Notes: generated from the sequence alone by a model not told the origin. A stretch of DNA of 64,000 nt from Gp6-AA40 sp035571515 (GCA_035571515.1 DATNCQ010000214.1:186001-250000), one strand, 5' to 3'. Positions 9,702 through 18,065 are shown, counted from the first letter of the stretch. Numbers and translations are program-made.

Positions 9702-9845
9702 GGCGGCGTATATACCGCATCGACCGGGACGAGTAAAGCAAGCGGAAGCGCCCGGGCGGTACGCGATAGCCTTCCGCAAGCGACATCTGGTACCATCCGC
9801 ATCATTCTGAGCGGCCGCACTCGGACTGAGATATTAGGAGGCGAC

Positions 9846-10235
9846 ATGCGCACCATCCTGGCGCTCGCAACGGTCTCTCTGGGCTTGCTGCTCGCCGCCG
9901 CACCGCTCCGGGCCCATCATTCGTTTTCAGCGACCTACGACGGCAACAAGCCGATCACCCTGCGCGGCACCATCGTCAAGATGGGATGGCAGAACCCGCA
10001 CGCGCACCTCTACGTCGACGTCAAGAACGCCGACGGCAAGGTGGTGACGTGGGAAGTCGAGAGTGCGGGGCCGACCACGCTCATGAAGCAGGGGCTGCGC
10101 AAAGAGGACTTCGTCGGCGCCGAGGTGATCATCAAGGGCTTCCTCGCCAAGGACGGCACGCCGACGGTCAACGCCAGCAGCTTCACGCTCGTCGAAGCGA
10201 AGAAAGAGTTCGTCAGCGACGAAAAGACCCCGTAA
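9846..10235 (+). CDS. Secreted DUF6152 protein (copy 1)
   Basis: A 129-residue exported protein. The signal peptide ends in PLRA, so the mature protein should start His-His-Ser. A conserved NPH triplet follows (WQNPHAHLYVDV), then beta-strand-rich sequence. The same layout is seen in the paralogues at 14047 and 31310. An AGGAGG site 6 bases before ATG fixes the start. It opens a five-gene same-strand run (9846-13220) of exported proteins. Function is not established for the family; a metal site built from the N-terminal His and NPH is my inference. Confidence 0.85.
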   Translation: MRTILALATVSLGLLLAAAPLRAHHSFSATYDGNKPITLRGTIVKMGWQNPHAHLYVDVKNADGKVVTWEVESAGPTTLMKQGLRKEDFVGAEVIIKGFLAKDGTPTVNASSFTLVEAKKEFVSDEKTP

Positions 10236-10253
10236 GGGCCGGGAGTTCCAACC

Positions 10254-10745
10254 ATGCAGCGAGTGACAATCGCTCTGGGCGTCGCCCTGGCGCTGGGCGC
10301 GCAGACGGTGGCGTTCGCGCAGGGACGTCCCGACTTTACGGGCACGTGGAGAATCAGCCAGGCCAAGAGCAGCCGGAGCGTCGTTGGCAACACGCCCGAC
10401 ATCCAGTTCCCGAGTCAGCTCGAGGTCAAGCAGACGGCGAGCGACATCTCGGTGATCGCGACCAGCGTGCGGCAGCGGCCGCTCTCCGCCACCTACAAGC
10501 TCGATGGCAGCAAGGTGGACGTGCAGGCGCCCGAAGGGATTACCGAGACCGGCCAGGCGGTGCTGAACGGCTCGAGTCTCGTCATCACGTCGCGGCGTTC
10601 CTTCTCGTCGCCGGCCGGCGACGTGGTCGTCGACTTCAAGGAAGTGTGGACCGCCAACGGCAACGAGTTGACGGTCGAGAAGACCCGCACGCAGGTCGGG
10701 GATACCCCAAGCACCCAGAAGGCCGTCTACGACAAGACCTCGTAG
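10254..10745 (+). CDS. Exported beta-sheet protein of unknown function
   Basis: 163 residues with signal peptide ending at AFAQG. The mature start carries PDFTGTWRIS, the GTW motif seen at the N terminus of several secreted Acidobacteria proteins, and the rest is strand-rich and lipocalin-like in pattern (QLEVKQTASDISVIAT). GGGAG precedes the ATG. It lies 18 bp after the DUF6152 gene, very probably in its operon. Confidence 0.8.
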   Translation: MQRVTIALGVALALGAQTVAFAQGRPDFTGTWRISQAKSSRSVVGNTPDIQFPSQLEVKQTASDISVIATSVRQRPLSATYKLDGSKVDVQAPEGITETGQAVLNGSSLVITSRRSFSSPAGDVVVDFKEVWTANGNELTVEKTRTQVGDTPSTQKAVYDKTS

Positions 10746-10793
10746 CGGCGGACCCGGACGTCCGCCTGTAGTGGAGAACATCCAGGGGGTGGC

Positions 10794-11597
10794 ATGCGTC
10801 ATCGCGTCCTGACGTGGTTGGTTGCCGCGGCTGCCATCGCGGCCAGCCCACACGCCGTTTCGCCAACCGTCATGGCGCAGGCACCCGCGAGGCGGCCGCC
10901 CGATCTGCAGGGCGTTTGGCGCGCGTGGAATCTCGCGAAATACGACCTCGAGGATCATGGCGCCAAGCCGGGCGTCCCTGCCGGCAGGGGCTTTGTCGTC
11001 GATCCACCCGACGGCAGGATCCCGTATAGATCCGAGGCGCTGGCGAAGCGCGCACGGAACTACGAGGGAACGAAGACCCTGGATCCGGTGAAGAACGCCG
11101 ACCCGCTGGCGAAGTGCTACCTGCCGGGCATCCCCCGCATGACGTATCTCGGGTGGCCGTTCCAGATCATCCAGACGTCCGACGAGGTCACCTTCGTCTA
11201 CGAGTGGGCGCACAAGAAGCGGTTCGTCCCGATCAACAGCAAGGAGCCTGCGCCCGCGGACGAAACCGCCTGGATGGGATTCGCGCGCGGCCGCTACGAC
11301 GGCAATTCGCTGGTGATCAACCTGACGAAGTTCAACAGCTATACGTGGTTCGACATGGCGGGCAACTACCACAGCGACGCGCTGGAGGTGGTCGAGCGCT
11401 ACACGCCGATGGGTGCCGACACGCTGCAGTACGAAGCGACCATGACCGATCCGAAGGTCTTCACGCGGCCGTGGACCATTCGCATGACGCTGCAGCGGCA
11501 GAAGGACGTCGGCCTGCTCGATTACGAGTGCACCGCGATGCTCGACGAGCTGGGCATCGACCACACGTGGCCGAGAGATTTCGACGAAGAGAAGTAG
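10794..11597 (+). CDS. Exported protein of the VER/DPKVF/PW family (member 1)
   Basis: 267 residues, signal peptide to about VMAQ, then PPDLQGVW. The C-terminal half has the signature shared with 11632, 14456 and 31702: a G-N-S-L-V-I strand, a HSDALEVVERY block, then DPKVFTRPWT. A Cys at CYLPGIPR is shared with other members (C-x-PG-x-PR). No known enzyme motif is recognised. AGGGGG precedes the start; 48 bp separate it from the preceding gene. Confidence 0.8.
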   Translation: MRHRVLTWLVAAAAIAASPHAVSPTVMAQAPARRPPDLQGVWRAWNLAKYDLEDHGAKPGVPAGRGFVVDPPDGRIPYRSEALAKRARNYEGTKTLDPVKNADPLAKCYLPGIPRMTYLGWPFQIIQTSDEVTFVYEWAHKKRFVPINSKEPAPADETAWMGFARGRYDGNSLVINLTKFNSYTWFDMAGNYHSDALEVVERYTPMGADTLQYEATMTDPKVFTRPWTIRMTLQRQKDVGLLDYECTAMLDELGIDHTWPRDFDEEK

Positions 11598-11617
11598 GGG
11601 CCGGCTTCAGCCGGCCC
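11598..11617. repeat. TTCA-loop GC hairpin (copy 2)
   Basis: GGGCCGGC-TTCA-GCCGGCCC starts directly after the stop codon of the preceding gene and lies inside the putative operon. It may attenuate or stabilise the transcript rather than end it. Confidence 0.7.
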
Positions 11618-11631
11618 GTCTGGTGACACTT

Positions 11632-12552
11632 ATGAGCACGCGCACACGCCTCCTGTTGTCGATAGCGGCCTCGCTGGTAATGTTCGCCGCCGCGTCCCCG
11701 CCGATCGCCGGCCAGGCTGGCGGCGAGATCGGGCGTCCCGGCGGCCTTGCCAATGTCGACGGCCAGGTGAAATCGACCGGACCGGCGGGGCCGATCCCGC
11801 GGCGTGCCGACGGCCACCCGGACCTCACCGGCACCTGGAACGGATCGCCGGGTGGCGTCACGCACACCGTCATCCTCGAGGAGCATCCTCCCGGTTTCGG
11901 CGTGCTCGGCGGCCAGAGCCTCATCCTCGAGCCGAAGGACGGCATCATCCCGTATCTGCCGTGGGCGCTGGAGGAGCGGGATCGCCGCCGTGACGATGCC
12001 AACGGCTATGAAGACCAGGTCGGCCACTGCGAGTTCTACGACGTCGGCCGCATCCACAGCTTCACGCAGGAATACCTGTTCTCGGGCAATACGTTCGTCA
12101 TCAACGCGACGCAGCACATCACGCGCATCGTGCCGATGGACGGGCGCGCGCACCTGCCGCCCGGCATCCGCCTCTGGCTGGGCGACCCCGTCGGCCACTG
12201 GGAGGGCGATACGCTGGTGGTCGACAGCACGAATTTCAACGACCGCACGCGCATGTCGCTCGGCGGCGACTTCCACGGCGCCGACGCGCATATCGTCGAG
12301 CGGTTCCAGATGCTCGACGCGAACACGATCAAGTGGACGATGACGATCGACAACCCGAAGGTGTTCAGCAAGCCGTGGACGATGACGTCGCCGGCGCCGA
12401 TGAAGCGGATCAAGGCGGTGCCCGATTTCGACGTCGAGGACACGTGCCACGAAGGGAACGTCGATCTCGTGCACCTGAAGAACACGTACTACCAGGCGCA
12501 TGGCAAGGACGCCCGGCCGAAGTACGGCACGGACACCAACATCAGGAGATGA
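11632..12552 (+). CDS. Exported protein of the VER/DPKVF/PW family (member 2)
   Basis: 306 residues from ATG 11632; a GTG 9 bases earlier is also possible. The signal peptide ends near AGQA. The mature part carries HPDLTGTWNG, WEGDTLVVDSTNFND, HIVERFQM and DPKVFSKPWTM, the hallmark order of this family. The stop codon overlaps the first possible start of the next gene (ATGA-type contact at 12549-12552), so the two are translationally coupled. Role unknown, probably periplasmic. Confidence 0.8.
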   Translation: MSTRTRLLLSIAASLVMFAAASPPIAGQAGGEIGRPGGLANVDGQVKSTGPAGPIPRRADGHPDLTGTWNGSPGGVTHTVILEEHPPGFGVLGGQSLILEPKDGIIPYLPWALEERDRRRDDANGYEDQVGHCEFYDVGRIHSFTQEYLFSGNTFVINATQHITRIVPMDGRAHLPPGIRLWLGDPVGHWEGDTLVVDSTNFNDRTRMSLGGDFHGADAHIVERFQMLDANTIKWTMTIDNPKVFSKPWTMTSPAPMKRIKAVPDFDVEDTCHEGNVDLVHLKNTYYQAHGKDARPKYGTDTNIRR

Positions 12553-12554
12553 CC

Positions 12555-13220
12555 ATGAGCAGGGCACGCCGGTATCTCGCGCTCTTCATCGCGACGTTTG
12601 TGCTCGCGCTGTTCGTCCAGCCGTTGACGGTCCTCGGCCAGGAAGGCCGCGGGCGTGGCCGCGGCGAGGGACGGGGCGAGGGGCGCGGCCAGGCGCAGAA
12701 CCTCCCGGAAGCGCCGCCGATCGGGTTCTTCGGCAGCTACCGCGTCGCCGCCGACAAGATGGATCTGTCGAAGCTGCCGATCATCGGCGCGTGGCGGATC
12801 AATTTCAATCGCTCGGATCCGGCGTTGAAGGCGCAGAACCGCTTCAAGGACACCGGCACGGTGATCTACACGGCGGAGAACGGCGGCATCAAGCAGGAGG
12901 TGTTCCTGTATTGGCCGCCAACGAAGGCCGACTACAAGAACGTCTTCACGGACGATGCGCGCGAGTTCTTCTTCAAGCTCGATGGCAAGAACATCTACCC
13001 GAACCCGCAGGGGCCGAACGGTCTCGGCCAGACGGTCGCCATGTGGCTGGTCGATCGCAACACGCTCTATCGCGAGCGTGCCACCAAAGGCACCGTCGAC
13101 GAGTGGGTGCTCTATCGCGTGTCGCCCGACGGCAACACGCTGACCTGGACCAGCTTCAACGGCGGGCCCGGCAACAGCGGTCATAACGTCTGGGACCGCA
13201 TCCCGATGCCGCAGCGATAA
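12555..13220 (+). CDS. Exported protein with Gly/Arg-rich linker, unknown function
   Basis: 221 residues: signal peptide ending at VLGQ, a low-complexity Gly-Arg-Glu stretch (about residues 30-47), then a strand-rich domain with IIGAWRINFNRSDPA and a late GNSGHNVWDRI. ATG 12555 is preferred over 12549 because AGGAGA sits at good distance from it. Last gene of the 9846-13220 run; it converges with the Mut7-C gene 18 bp away. Confidence 0.78.
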   Translation: MSRARRYLALFIATFVLALFVQPLTVLGQEGRGRGRGEGRGEGRGQAQNLPEAPPIGFFGSYRVAADKMDLSKLPIIGAWRINFNRSDPALKAQNRFKDTGTVIYTAENGGIKQEVFLYWPPTKADYKNVFTDDAREFFFKLDGKNIYPNPQGPNGLGQTVAMWLVDRNTLYRERATKGTVDEWVLYRVSPDGNTLTWTSFNGGPGNSGHNVWDRIPMPQR

Positions 13221-13238
13221 CGGAGCCGGGTCCGCGGC

Positions 13239-14006
13239 CTACGTACGGCCCTGCTCACCCGCCTGGCCCGCGACGCGCGCTCGGACGCGTTCGAGCAGTT
13301 GCACCAGCCGGTCGTAATGCGACCCTTGCCAGTAGATGCGATCGCAGCCCGGGCAGCGTTGAAACTGCGTAAAGCATTCGCGCGTGCCGGGCGGCAGCCG
13401 CTCCGCGATCGCATCCGCGTCGACCGCGGTCAGCAGCGTGTTGCATTCCATGCAGCGGATGAACGGACGCATCTCGTGCGCGAGGTCGAACCGATCGAGC
13501 ACTTCCACGAGCTGCAGCTCCGGATCGGTGTGCCGGATCCAGCGGCCGTGCCGGATGATGCTGCGCTTCAGCAGGCCGACGTCGCGCGTCAGCGCGACGC
13601 GCTCCTCGCCGGCTGACACGTCCGCCACCTCTGCATCCTCGGTGAGCAGGACGGCATCGAATCCGGCGAGACGCAGCAGCGAGGCGAGCTTTCGCAGGTG
13701 GATATCCAACGCGAAGCGCACGGGAGCCGGTGGATCGCTGCCGACGCGCGACAGCCCCTCGAGATCGAGGCTCCGGAACACCGGATAGACGGACACGCGA
13801 TCGCCGTCGCGGAGCTTACAGGTGAAGTCGCTCGCCTCGCCGTTGACCGTGATGACGTCGACTTCGGGGTGCGGCACGCCGAGCGACTCGATGACGTCCT
13901 TCACGGATGCCGGAGCGCGCAGGGCATGCCTGAAGCGTGCGCGGCGGTAGACCGCCGGCAGAAAATCGTTCAGTTGGGCGTAAAAACGGAGCCAGACCTC
14001 TGTCAC
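13239..14006 (-). CDS. Mut7-C RNase domain protein with N-terminal ubiquitin-like fold
   Basis: 255 residues. Residues ~1-85 look like the Mut7-C-associated ubiquitin-like (MoaD/ThiS type) domain (VTEVWLRFYAQLNDFLP through GDRVSVYPVF). Residues ~90-250 are the Mut7-C/PIN-like putative RNase: FALDIHLRKLASLLRLAGFD, LTRDVGLL, then a zinc ribbon with CMEC and CPGC followed by RIYWQGSHYDR. GTG 14006 is chosen because it gives the canonical domain start; the longer frame would begin at the start codon region of the divergent DUF6152 gene. Predicted cytosolic. Not obviously linked to its exported neighbours. Confidence 0.85.
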   Translation of the reverse strand: MTEVWLRFYAQLNDFLPAVYRRARFRHALRAPASVKDVIESLGVPHPEVDVITVNGEASDFTCKLRDGDRVSVYPVFRSLDLEGLSRVGSDPPAPVRFALDIHLRKLASLLRLAGFDAVLLTEDAEVADVSAGEERVALTRDVGLLKRSIIRHGRWIRHTDPELQLVEVLDRFDLAHEMRPFIRCMECNTLLTAVDADAIAERLPPGTRECFTQFQRCPGCDRIYWQGSHYDRLVQLLERVRARVAGQAGEQGRT

Positions 14007-14046
14007 CAATGCTATATTCGCGCCAATCGCACCAAGGAGGCCCATC

Positions 14047-14448
14047 GTGAACTACAGGGTTCTCGCGGCCGGCTTCATCGTTTTCGCGTGGCTGGCCTCC
14101 GCGGCCGTCCAGGCCCATCATTCGCCCTCCGCGATCTTCGACATGTCGAAGGTTGTGGACATCACCGGCACCCTGACGCGGGTGGACTGGATCAATCCGC
14201 ACATCGTGCTCGCCATCGAGGCGAAGGGCGACAGCGGCAAGGTCGACCAGTGGACGTTCCAGAGCAACCCGCCCTCCTGGTACAAGAGCGTCGGCCTCGC
14301 GCGTGCCGATTTCGCGAAAGCGATCGGGCACCAGATCACCGTCGAGGCGGTGAAAGCGCGGGACGGTTCGCTGTACGGGTACATGCAGAAGATCAAGCTG
14401 CCCGACGGCACCTCGTACGAATTGATCAACAGCGCAGAGGCGAAGTGA
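14047..14448 (+). CDS. Secreted DUF6152 protein (copy 2)
   Basis: 133 residues from a GTG preceded by AAGGAGG. The signal peptide ends at AVQA and the mature chain begins His-His-Ser; the conserved NPH occurs in DWINPHIVLAIEA. It is 7 bp from the next gene, a member of the VER/DPKVF/PW family, as is the case for the DUF6152 copy at 31310. Confidence 0.85.
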   Translation: MNYRVLAAGFIVFAWLASAAVQAHHSPSAIFDMSKVVDITGTLTRVDWINPHIVLAIEAKGDSGKVDQWTFQSNPPSWYKSVGLARADFAKAIGHQITVEAVKARDGSLYGYMQKIKLPDGTSYELINSAEAK

Positions 14449-14455
14449 GGCAGAC

Positions 14456-15235
14456 ATGACACGAACCGTTCTCGCCGTTGCCGTATCCGCGTTCCTGGTC
14501 CAGGGGGCCGTCGTCGCGCAGCAGGCCCGCCATCCCGACCTGAGCGGCGTCTGGAGCTACGCGATCGATCGCGCGCCCGCGGCGCTGAAGAAAGAGGTCA
14601 ACGGCCAGGTCACCATCCAGAAGATCGACCAGAGCGCGCGCCACGGCGACGCGAGCGCCATCAAGGGCGTGCAGCCGTCGACGCCGCGACCGGCGTACAG
14701 GCCCGAGTTCCTGGCGAAGGTGAAGGACCTCTCGGACCACGAGAGCCGCACCGACCCGGTGTTCTACTGCGGCAAGCCGGGCGTGCCGCGCATCGGGCCG
14801 CCGCGCAAGATCGTGCAGCTGGCGAAGGAGACGATCTTCCTCTACGAGGACATCTCCGGCGATCCCTACCGCGTCATCCCGACCGACGGCCGCCCGCATC
14901 GCCAGTATCCCAACCCGTCCGCGTACGGCGATTCGATCGGCAAGTGGGAAGGCGACGTGTTCGTGGTGGACGTCACCGGCTTCGGCGACGACACGTGGTT
15001 CGGCGAGGACGGCTACTTCCACACCGACGCGATGCACGTCGTCGAGCGGATCTGGAAGGACGGCGACAACATCGTGTGGCAGGCGACGGTCGAGGAGCCG
15101 AAGGTGCTCGCGAAGCCGTGGGTGATGCCGGCGCGGCTGCTCAGGCCGTCGACCGACTCGCTCGAAGAATCACCGAGGTGCGTCGAGAGCGATGCGCCGC
15201 GGCTGCTGAACGACGACCATCATCTTCAGCGTTAA
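14456..15235 (+). CDS. Exported protein of the VER/DPKVF/PW family (member 3)
   Basis: 259 residues with signal peptide ending at VVAQQ and a HPDLSGVW mature start. It carries CGKPGVPR, WEGDVFVVDVTGF, HTDAMHVVERIW and EPKVLAKPWVM in the family order. Short gap to the DUF6152 gene indicates co-transcription. Function unknown. Confidence 0.82.
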   Translation: MTRTVLAVAVSAFLVQGAVVAQQARHPDLSGVWSYAIDRAPAALKKEVNGQVTIQKIDQSARHGDASAIKGVQPSTPRPAYRPEFLAKVKDLSDHESRTDPVFYCGKPGVPRIGPPRKIVQLAKETIFLYEDISGDPYRVIPTDGRPHRQYPNPSAYGDSIGKWEGDVFVVDVTGFGDDTWFGEDGYFHTDAMHVVERIWKDGDNIVWQATVEEPKVLAKPWVMPARLLRPSTDSLEESPRCVESDAPRLLNDDHHLQR

Positions 15236-15241
15236 AGAACT

Positions 15242-15330
15242 GGGTTCATGAGGTTCAAGTGGTTCCTTGGGTTCATAGGGTTCTGGTTCTGGGTTCTGAA
15301 CCTCTTGAACCCGTTGAACCTCATGAACCC
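15242..15330. repeat. GGTTC-type long hairpin
   Basis: The left arm 15242-15265 and right arm 15307-15330 are complementary over 22 of 24 positions (units GGGTTCATGAGG and its complement), with further GGTTC units in the loop. It lies between convergent genes 15235 and 15342 and could serve as a bidirectional terminator, although GC-poor arms without a T-run are not typical. Confidence 0.75.
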
Positions 15331-15341
15331 TTTGAACCCTA

Positions 15342-16496
15342 TCAGCGCTGCGCCCACTCCTGCACGGCCTCGCGAAGGGCCTGCGCGACGATGCGCTTGA
15401 ACGCGTCGTCGTGCAGCGCGTCGTTGTCGGGCGCCGGCGTGTCCATGTAGGCGATCTCCACGATGACCGCGGGACGCGATGCCAGCCGGTTTTCTCCCTT
15501 GCAGCCGTCGCACGTCCGCAGCCCGCGATCGACCCACCCTGCGTTGTAGCGCGTCCGGATGGCGGACACGACGTGCCGGTTGACGATCTCCGCCAGCCGC
15601 CGGCTCTCGTCCTGCTGGCCGTTGGTCGCGTCGTACCACGTTTCGGTCCCGGTCTCCTCGCCGCCGTTGTTGTGAATGGCGAGCACCGCGGACGCGTCGA
15701 TCCAGTTGGCGTAGAACGGCCGCGAGTTGATGTCGCGCGCGTAGTCGTCCACGCCGAAATTCCAGACTTCGGGCGGCGCGCCGAGGCCCTGGATGAAATA
15801 CTTGGCCGCCTCCTGCCAGCGTGGATTGCCGGACGGACCGGCGGCGTCTTCGCGTTCCGCGTAGCGCGTCATCTGCACGCTGATGTTTGCCGCGAGCAGT
15901 TCGTCGCGGACGTAGCGCGCGATGTCCCAGTTGACGAGATCCTCGACGATGCCGCGGACGCGCGGCCGCTGCAGGTGCCAGTAGCCGAGGGTTTCGTCCC
16001 AGTACCATCCGTGGCCCGGGCTGACGAGCACGGTACCGCCCTCCGCGAGCGGCCTGCCCTGGACCAGACCGGGGCCGACCGCGGCGCGGCGAGCCGCCGG
16101 CCGCGGAAGGAACTGCTCGAGCGGCAGGCCGTCGATCGTGAACCGGTAGTCGACGAGCGGCGCGGGGCCGACCGCCGATGCGGTGGCCTGGATAATCTGA
16201 TCGAGCAGCGGCTCGATGTTGCCGGCGGGGTCGTAGGTCAGCGCCCGCTGGCTGAGGTCGATGGCAATCGTCAGCGTCTCCGGCGTCGCGCGCACCTGCA
16301 CGCCAAGGAGGCGAACCCCGGATTGTTGCGGCGAGAGCAGCCGTTGGTAGTTGCGGGGCGCCGCCCCAAGCGCGCGCTCGATCGGCGAGCGCAGGGCATC
16401 AGCCGTGGGCGTGCGTGGTTGCTGGGCACCCGGCGCCGACACAAACAGTGCAACGACGCCGGCGATTACTGCCACCAATGGGAACGGACGAGGCAC
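15342..16496 (-). CDS. N-acetylmuramoyl-L-alanine amidase (Amidase_3-like)
   Basis: 384 residues with an N-terminal signal peptide (to about GAQQ) and a ~130-residue N-terminal region of unknown fold. The zinc amidase domain spans ~155-384. Visible motifs are SPGHGWYW (first His ligand), WDIARYVRDEL (expected Glu helix), AIHNNGG (His) and VEIAYMD (catalytic Glu). It should cleave the amide between MurNAc and L-Ala of peptidoglycan in the periplasm. The loops between motifs are longer than in AmiC-type enzymes. Divergent from frc with a 109-bp spacer. Confidence 0.88.
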   Translation of the reverse strand: MPRPFPLVAVIAGVVALFVSAPGAQQPRTPTADALRSPIERALGAAPRNYQRLLSPQQSGVRLLGVQVRATPETLTIAIDLSQRALTYDPAGNIEPLLDQIIQATASAVGPAPLVDYRFTIDGLPLEQFLPRPAARRAAVGPGLVQGRPLAEGGTVLVSPGHGWYWDETLGYWHLQRPRVRGIVEDLVNWDIARYVRDELLAANISVQMTRYAEREDAAGPSGNPRWQEAAKYFIQGLGAPPEVWNFGVDDYARDINSRPFYANWIDASAVLAIHNNGGEETGTETWYDATNGQQDESRRLAEIVNRHVVSAIRTRYNAGWVDRGLRTCDGCKGENRLASRPAVIVEIAYMDTPAPDNDALHDDAFKRIVAQALREAVQEWAQR

Positions 16497-16605
16497 GCGC
16501 TGGCGGGGTGCAACGGGTGTGCCCGGGCAAGGTGGTTCTCAAAACCTCACTTGTGCGAATAAAATTCTCGTTTCACGAGTTCAACAATATCGAGGAAAGG
16601 ACAAC

Positions 16606-17853
16606 ATGGCGAAAGCCCTGGAAGGGGTCCGGGTCCTGGACATGACACACGTCCAGTCAGGACCGACGTGCACCCAGATTCTCGCGTGGTTCGGCGCCGA
16701 CGTGATCAAGGTCGAGCGGCCGGGCGAAGGCGACCCGACGCGCGGCCAGCTGCGCGACAAACCCGGCGTCGACAGCCTGTATTTCACGATGCTGAACAGC
16801 AACAAGCGCGGCATCACGCTGAATCCGAAGACCGAGGCAGGCAAGAAGATTTTCACCAAGCTGATCGAGCAGTGCGACGTCATGGTCGAGAACTTCGCGC
16901 CGGGCGCCATCGATCGCATGGGATTTCCGTGGGAGAAGATCCAGCAGATCAACCCGCGGATGATCTACGCGTCGGTCAAGGGCTTCGGTCCCGGGCCGTT
17001 CGAGGACTGCAAGGTGTACGAGAACGTCGCGCAGTGCACCGGCGGCGCCGCGTCGACGACCGGCGAGATCGATCGCGTCCCGCTCGTCACGGGCGCGCAA
17101 ATCGGCGACTCGGGCACCGGCATCCACCTGGTCGCGGGCATCCTGGCGGCGCTCTTCCAGCGCGAGAAGTCCGGACGCGGCCAGCGCGTCACCTGCGCGA
17201 TGCAGGACGCGGTGCTGAATCTCTGCCGCGTGAAGCTGCGCGACCAGCAGCGGCTGGCGCACGGTCCGCTCAAGGAGTATCCGCAGTATCCGAACGGGAA
17301 GTTCGGCGAAGCCGTGCCGCGCGCCGGTAACGCGTCCGGGGGCGGTCACCCGGGCTGGATTGTCAAGTGCAAGGGATGGGAGACCGACCCTGACGCCTAC
17401 ATCTACATGATCGCCCAGTTGCAGGCGTTTCCGACCCTCGCCAAGGTGATTGGCCACGAGGACTGGCTCACGGATCCCGACTTCAACACGCCCGACGCGC
17501 GTCTGCCCCGTCTGGCGTACATCTTCTCCGAAATCGAGAAGTGGACCATGACCAAGACCAAGATGGAGATCATGGACATTCTCAATCCGCTGGACGTCCC
17601 GTGCGGGCCCATCCTGTCGATGAAGGAGATCGCCGAGGAGCCGTCGCTGCGCGCGACCGGCACGGTCGTCGAAGTCGATCATCCGAAACGCGGGAAGTAC
17701 CTGACCGTCGGCAACCCGATCAAGCTCTCGGACTCACCCGCCGAGGTGCGGCGCTCGCCGCTGCTCGGCGAGCACACCGAAGAGGTGCTGCGCGAGATCG
17801 TGGGCCTGAAGGACGACGAGATCCAGGCGGCGCGCCAGCAGGGAGCCATCTAA
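16606..17853 (+). CDS. frc: Formyl-CoA:oxalate CoA-transferase
   Basis: 415 residues, a class III (CaiB/BaiF) CoA-transferase. It matches remembered E. coli Frc closely along its whole length: VQSGP-CTQ-LAWFGADVIK near the N terminus, YFTMLNSNKR, ENVAQ--GGAASTTG, MQDAVLNLCRVKLRDQQR and GWETDP-AYIY. The catalytic Asp is expected at residue 168 in IGDSGTG. It moves CoA from formyl-CoA to oxalate in oxalate degradation. The usual partner oxc (oxalyl-CoA decarboxylase) is not in the window. Start fixed by GAGGAAAGG before ATG. A small inverted repeat (CTCG-N5-CGAG, 16567-16580) lies in the leader. Confidence 0.9.
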   Translation: MAKALEGVRVLDMTHVQSGPTCTQILAWFGADVIKVERPGEGDPTRGQLRDKPGVDSLYFTMLNSNKRGITLNPKTEAGKKIFTKLIEQCDVMVENFAPGAIDRMGFPWEKIQQINPRMIYASVKGFGPGPFEDCKVYENVAQCTGGAASTTGEIDRVPLVTGAQIGDSGTGIHLVAGILAALFQREKSGRGQRVTCAMQDAVLNLCRVKLRDQQRLAHGPLKEYPQYPNGKFGEAVPRAGNASGGGHPGWIVKCKGWETDPDAYIYMIAQLQAFPTLAKVIGHEDWLTDPDFNTPDARLPRLAYIFSEIEKWTMTKTKMEIMDILNPLDVPCGPILSMKEIAEEPSLRATGTVVEVDHPKRGKYLTVGNPIKLSDSPAEVRRSPLLGEHTEEVLREIVGLKDDEIQAARQQGAI

Positions 17854-17871
17854 CCGGCGCGCGTCGGCGCG

Positions 17872-18020
17872 GGCACAAGAGCACAAAGACGGGAGCCACA
17901 AAGAACACAGAGCACACGAAGTTGAAGAGCACAAAAGCCAAAATTTCTTTGTGTTCTTTTTCTTCGTGATCTTCGTGCTCTTTGTGGCTCGCATTTCTTT
18001 GTGTGCTTTGTGCTCTTGAG
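17872..18020. repeat. CACAAAG/CTTTGTG long palindrome
   Basis: About 70-bp imperfect arms made of GAGCACAAAG and CACGAAG units fold back on CTTTGTG and CTTCGTG units around a centre near 17943. It lies between frc and the next same-strand gene, fills most of the 212-bp gap, and is much more AT-rich than its surroundings. Confidence 0.75.
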
Positions 18021-18065
18021 GATCGGAGCGCTTGGAGCGATACTCCCAGCCGCGGGAGGCATCGC

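Noticed and set aside
12645..12700. G-rich tandem repeat inside the 12555 gene
   Set aside because: It simply encodes a Gly-Arg-Glu low-complexity linker in frame; no sign of a separate element.
13239..14006. Link between the Mut7-C protein's ubiquitin-like domain and the E1/E2 operon
   Set aside because: That domain is a standard part of Mut7-C proteins, does not end in Gly at a free C terminus, and lies 22 kb away.
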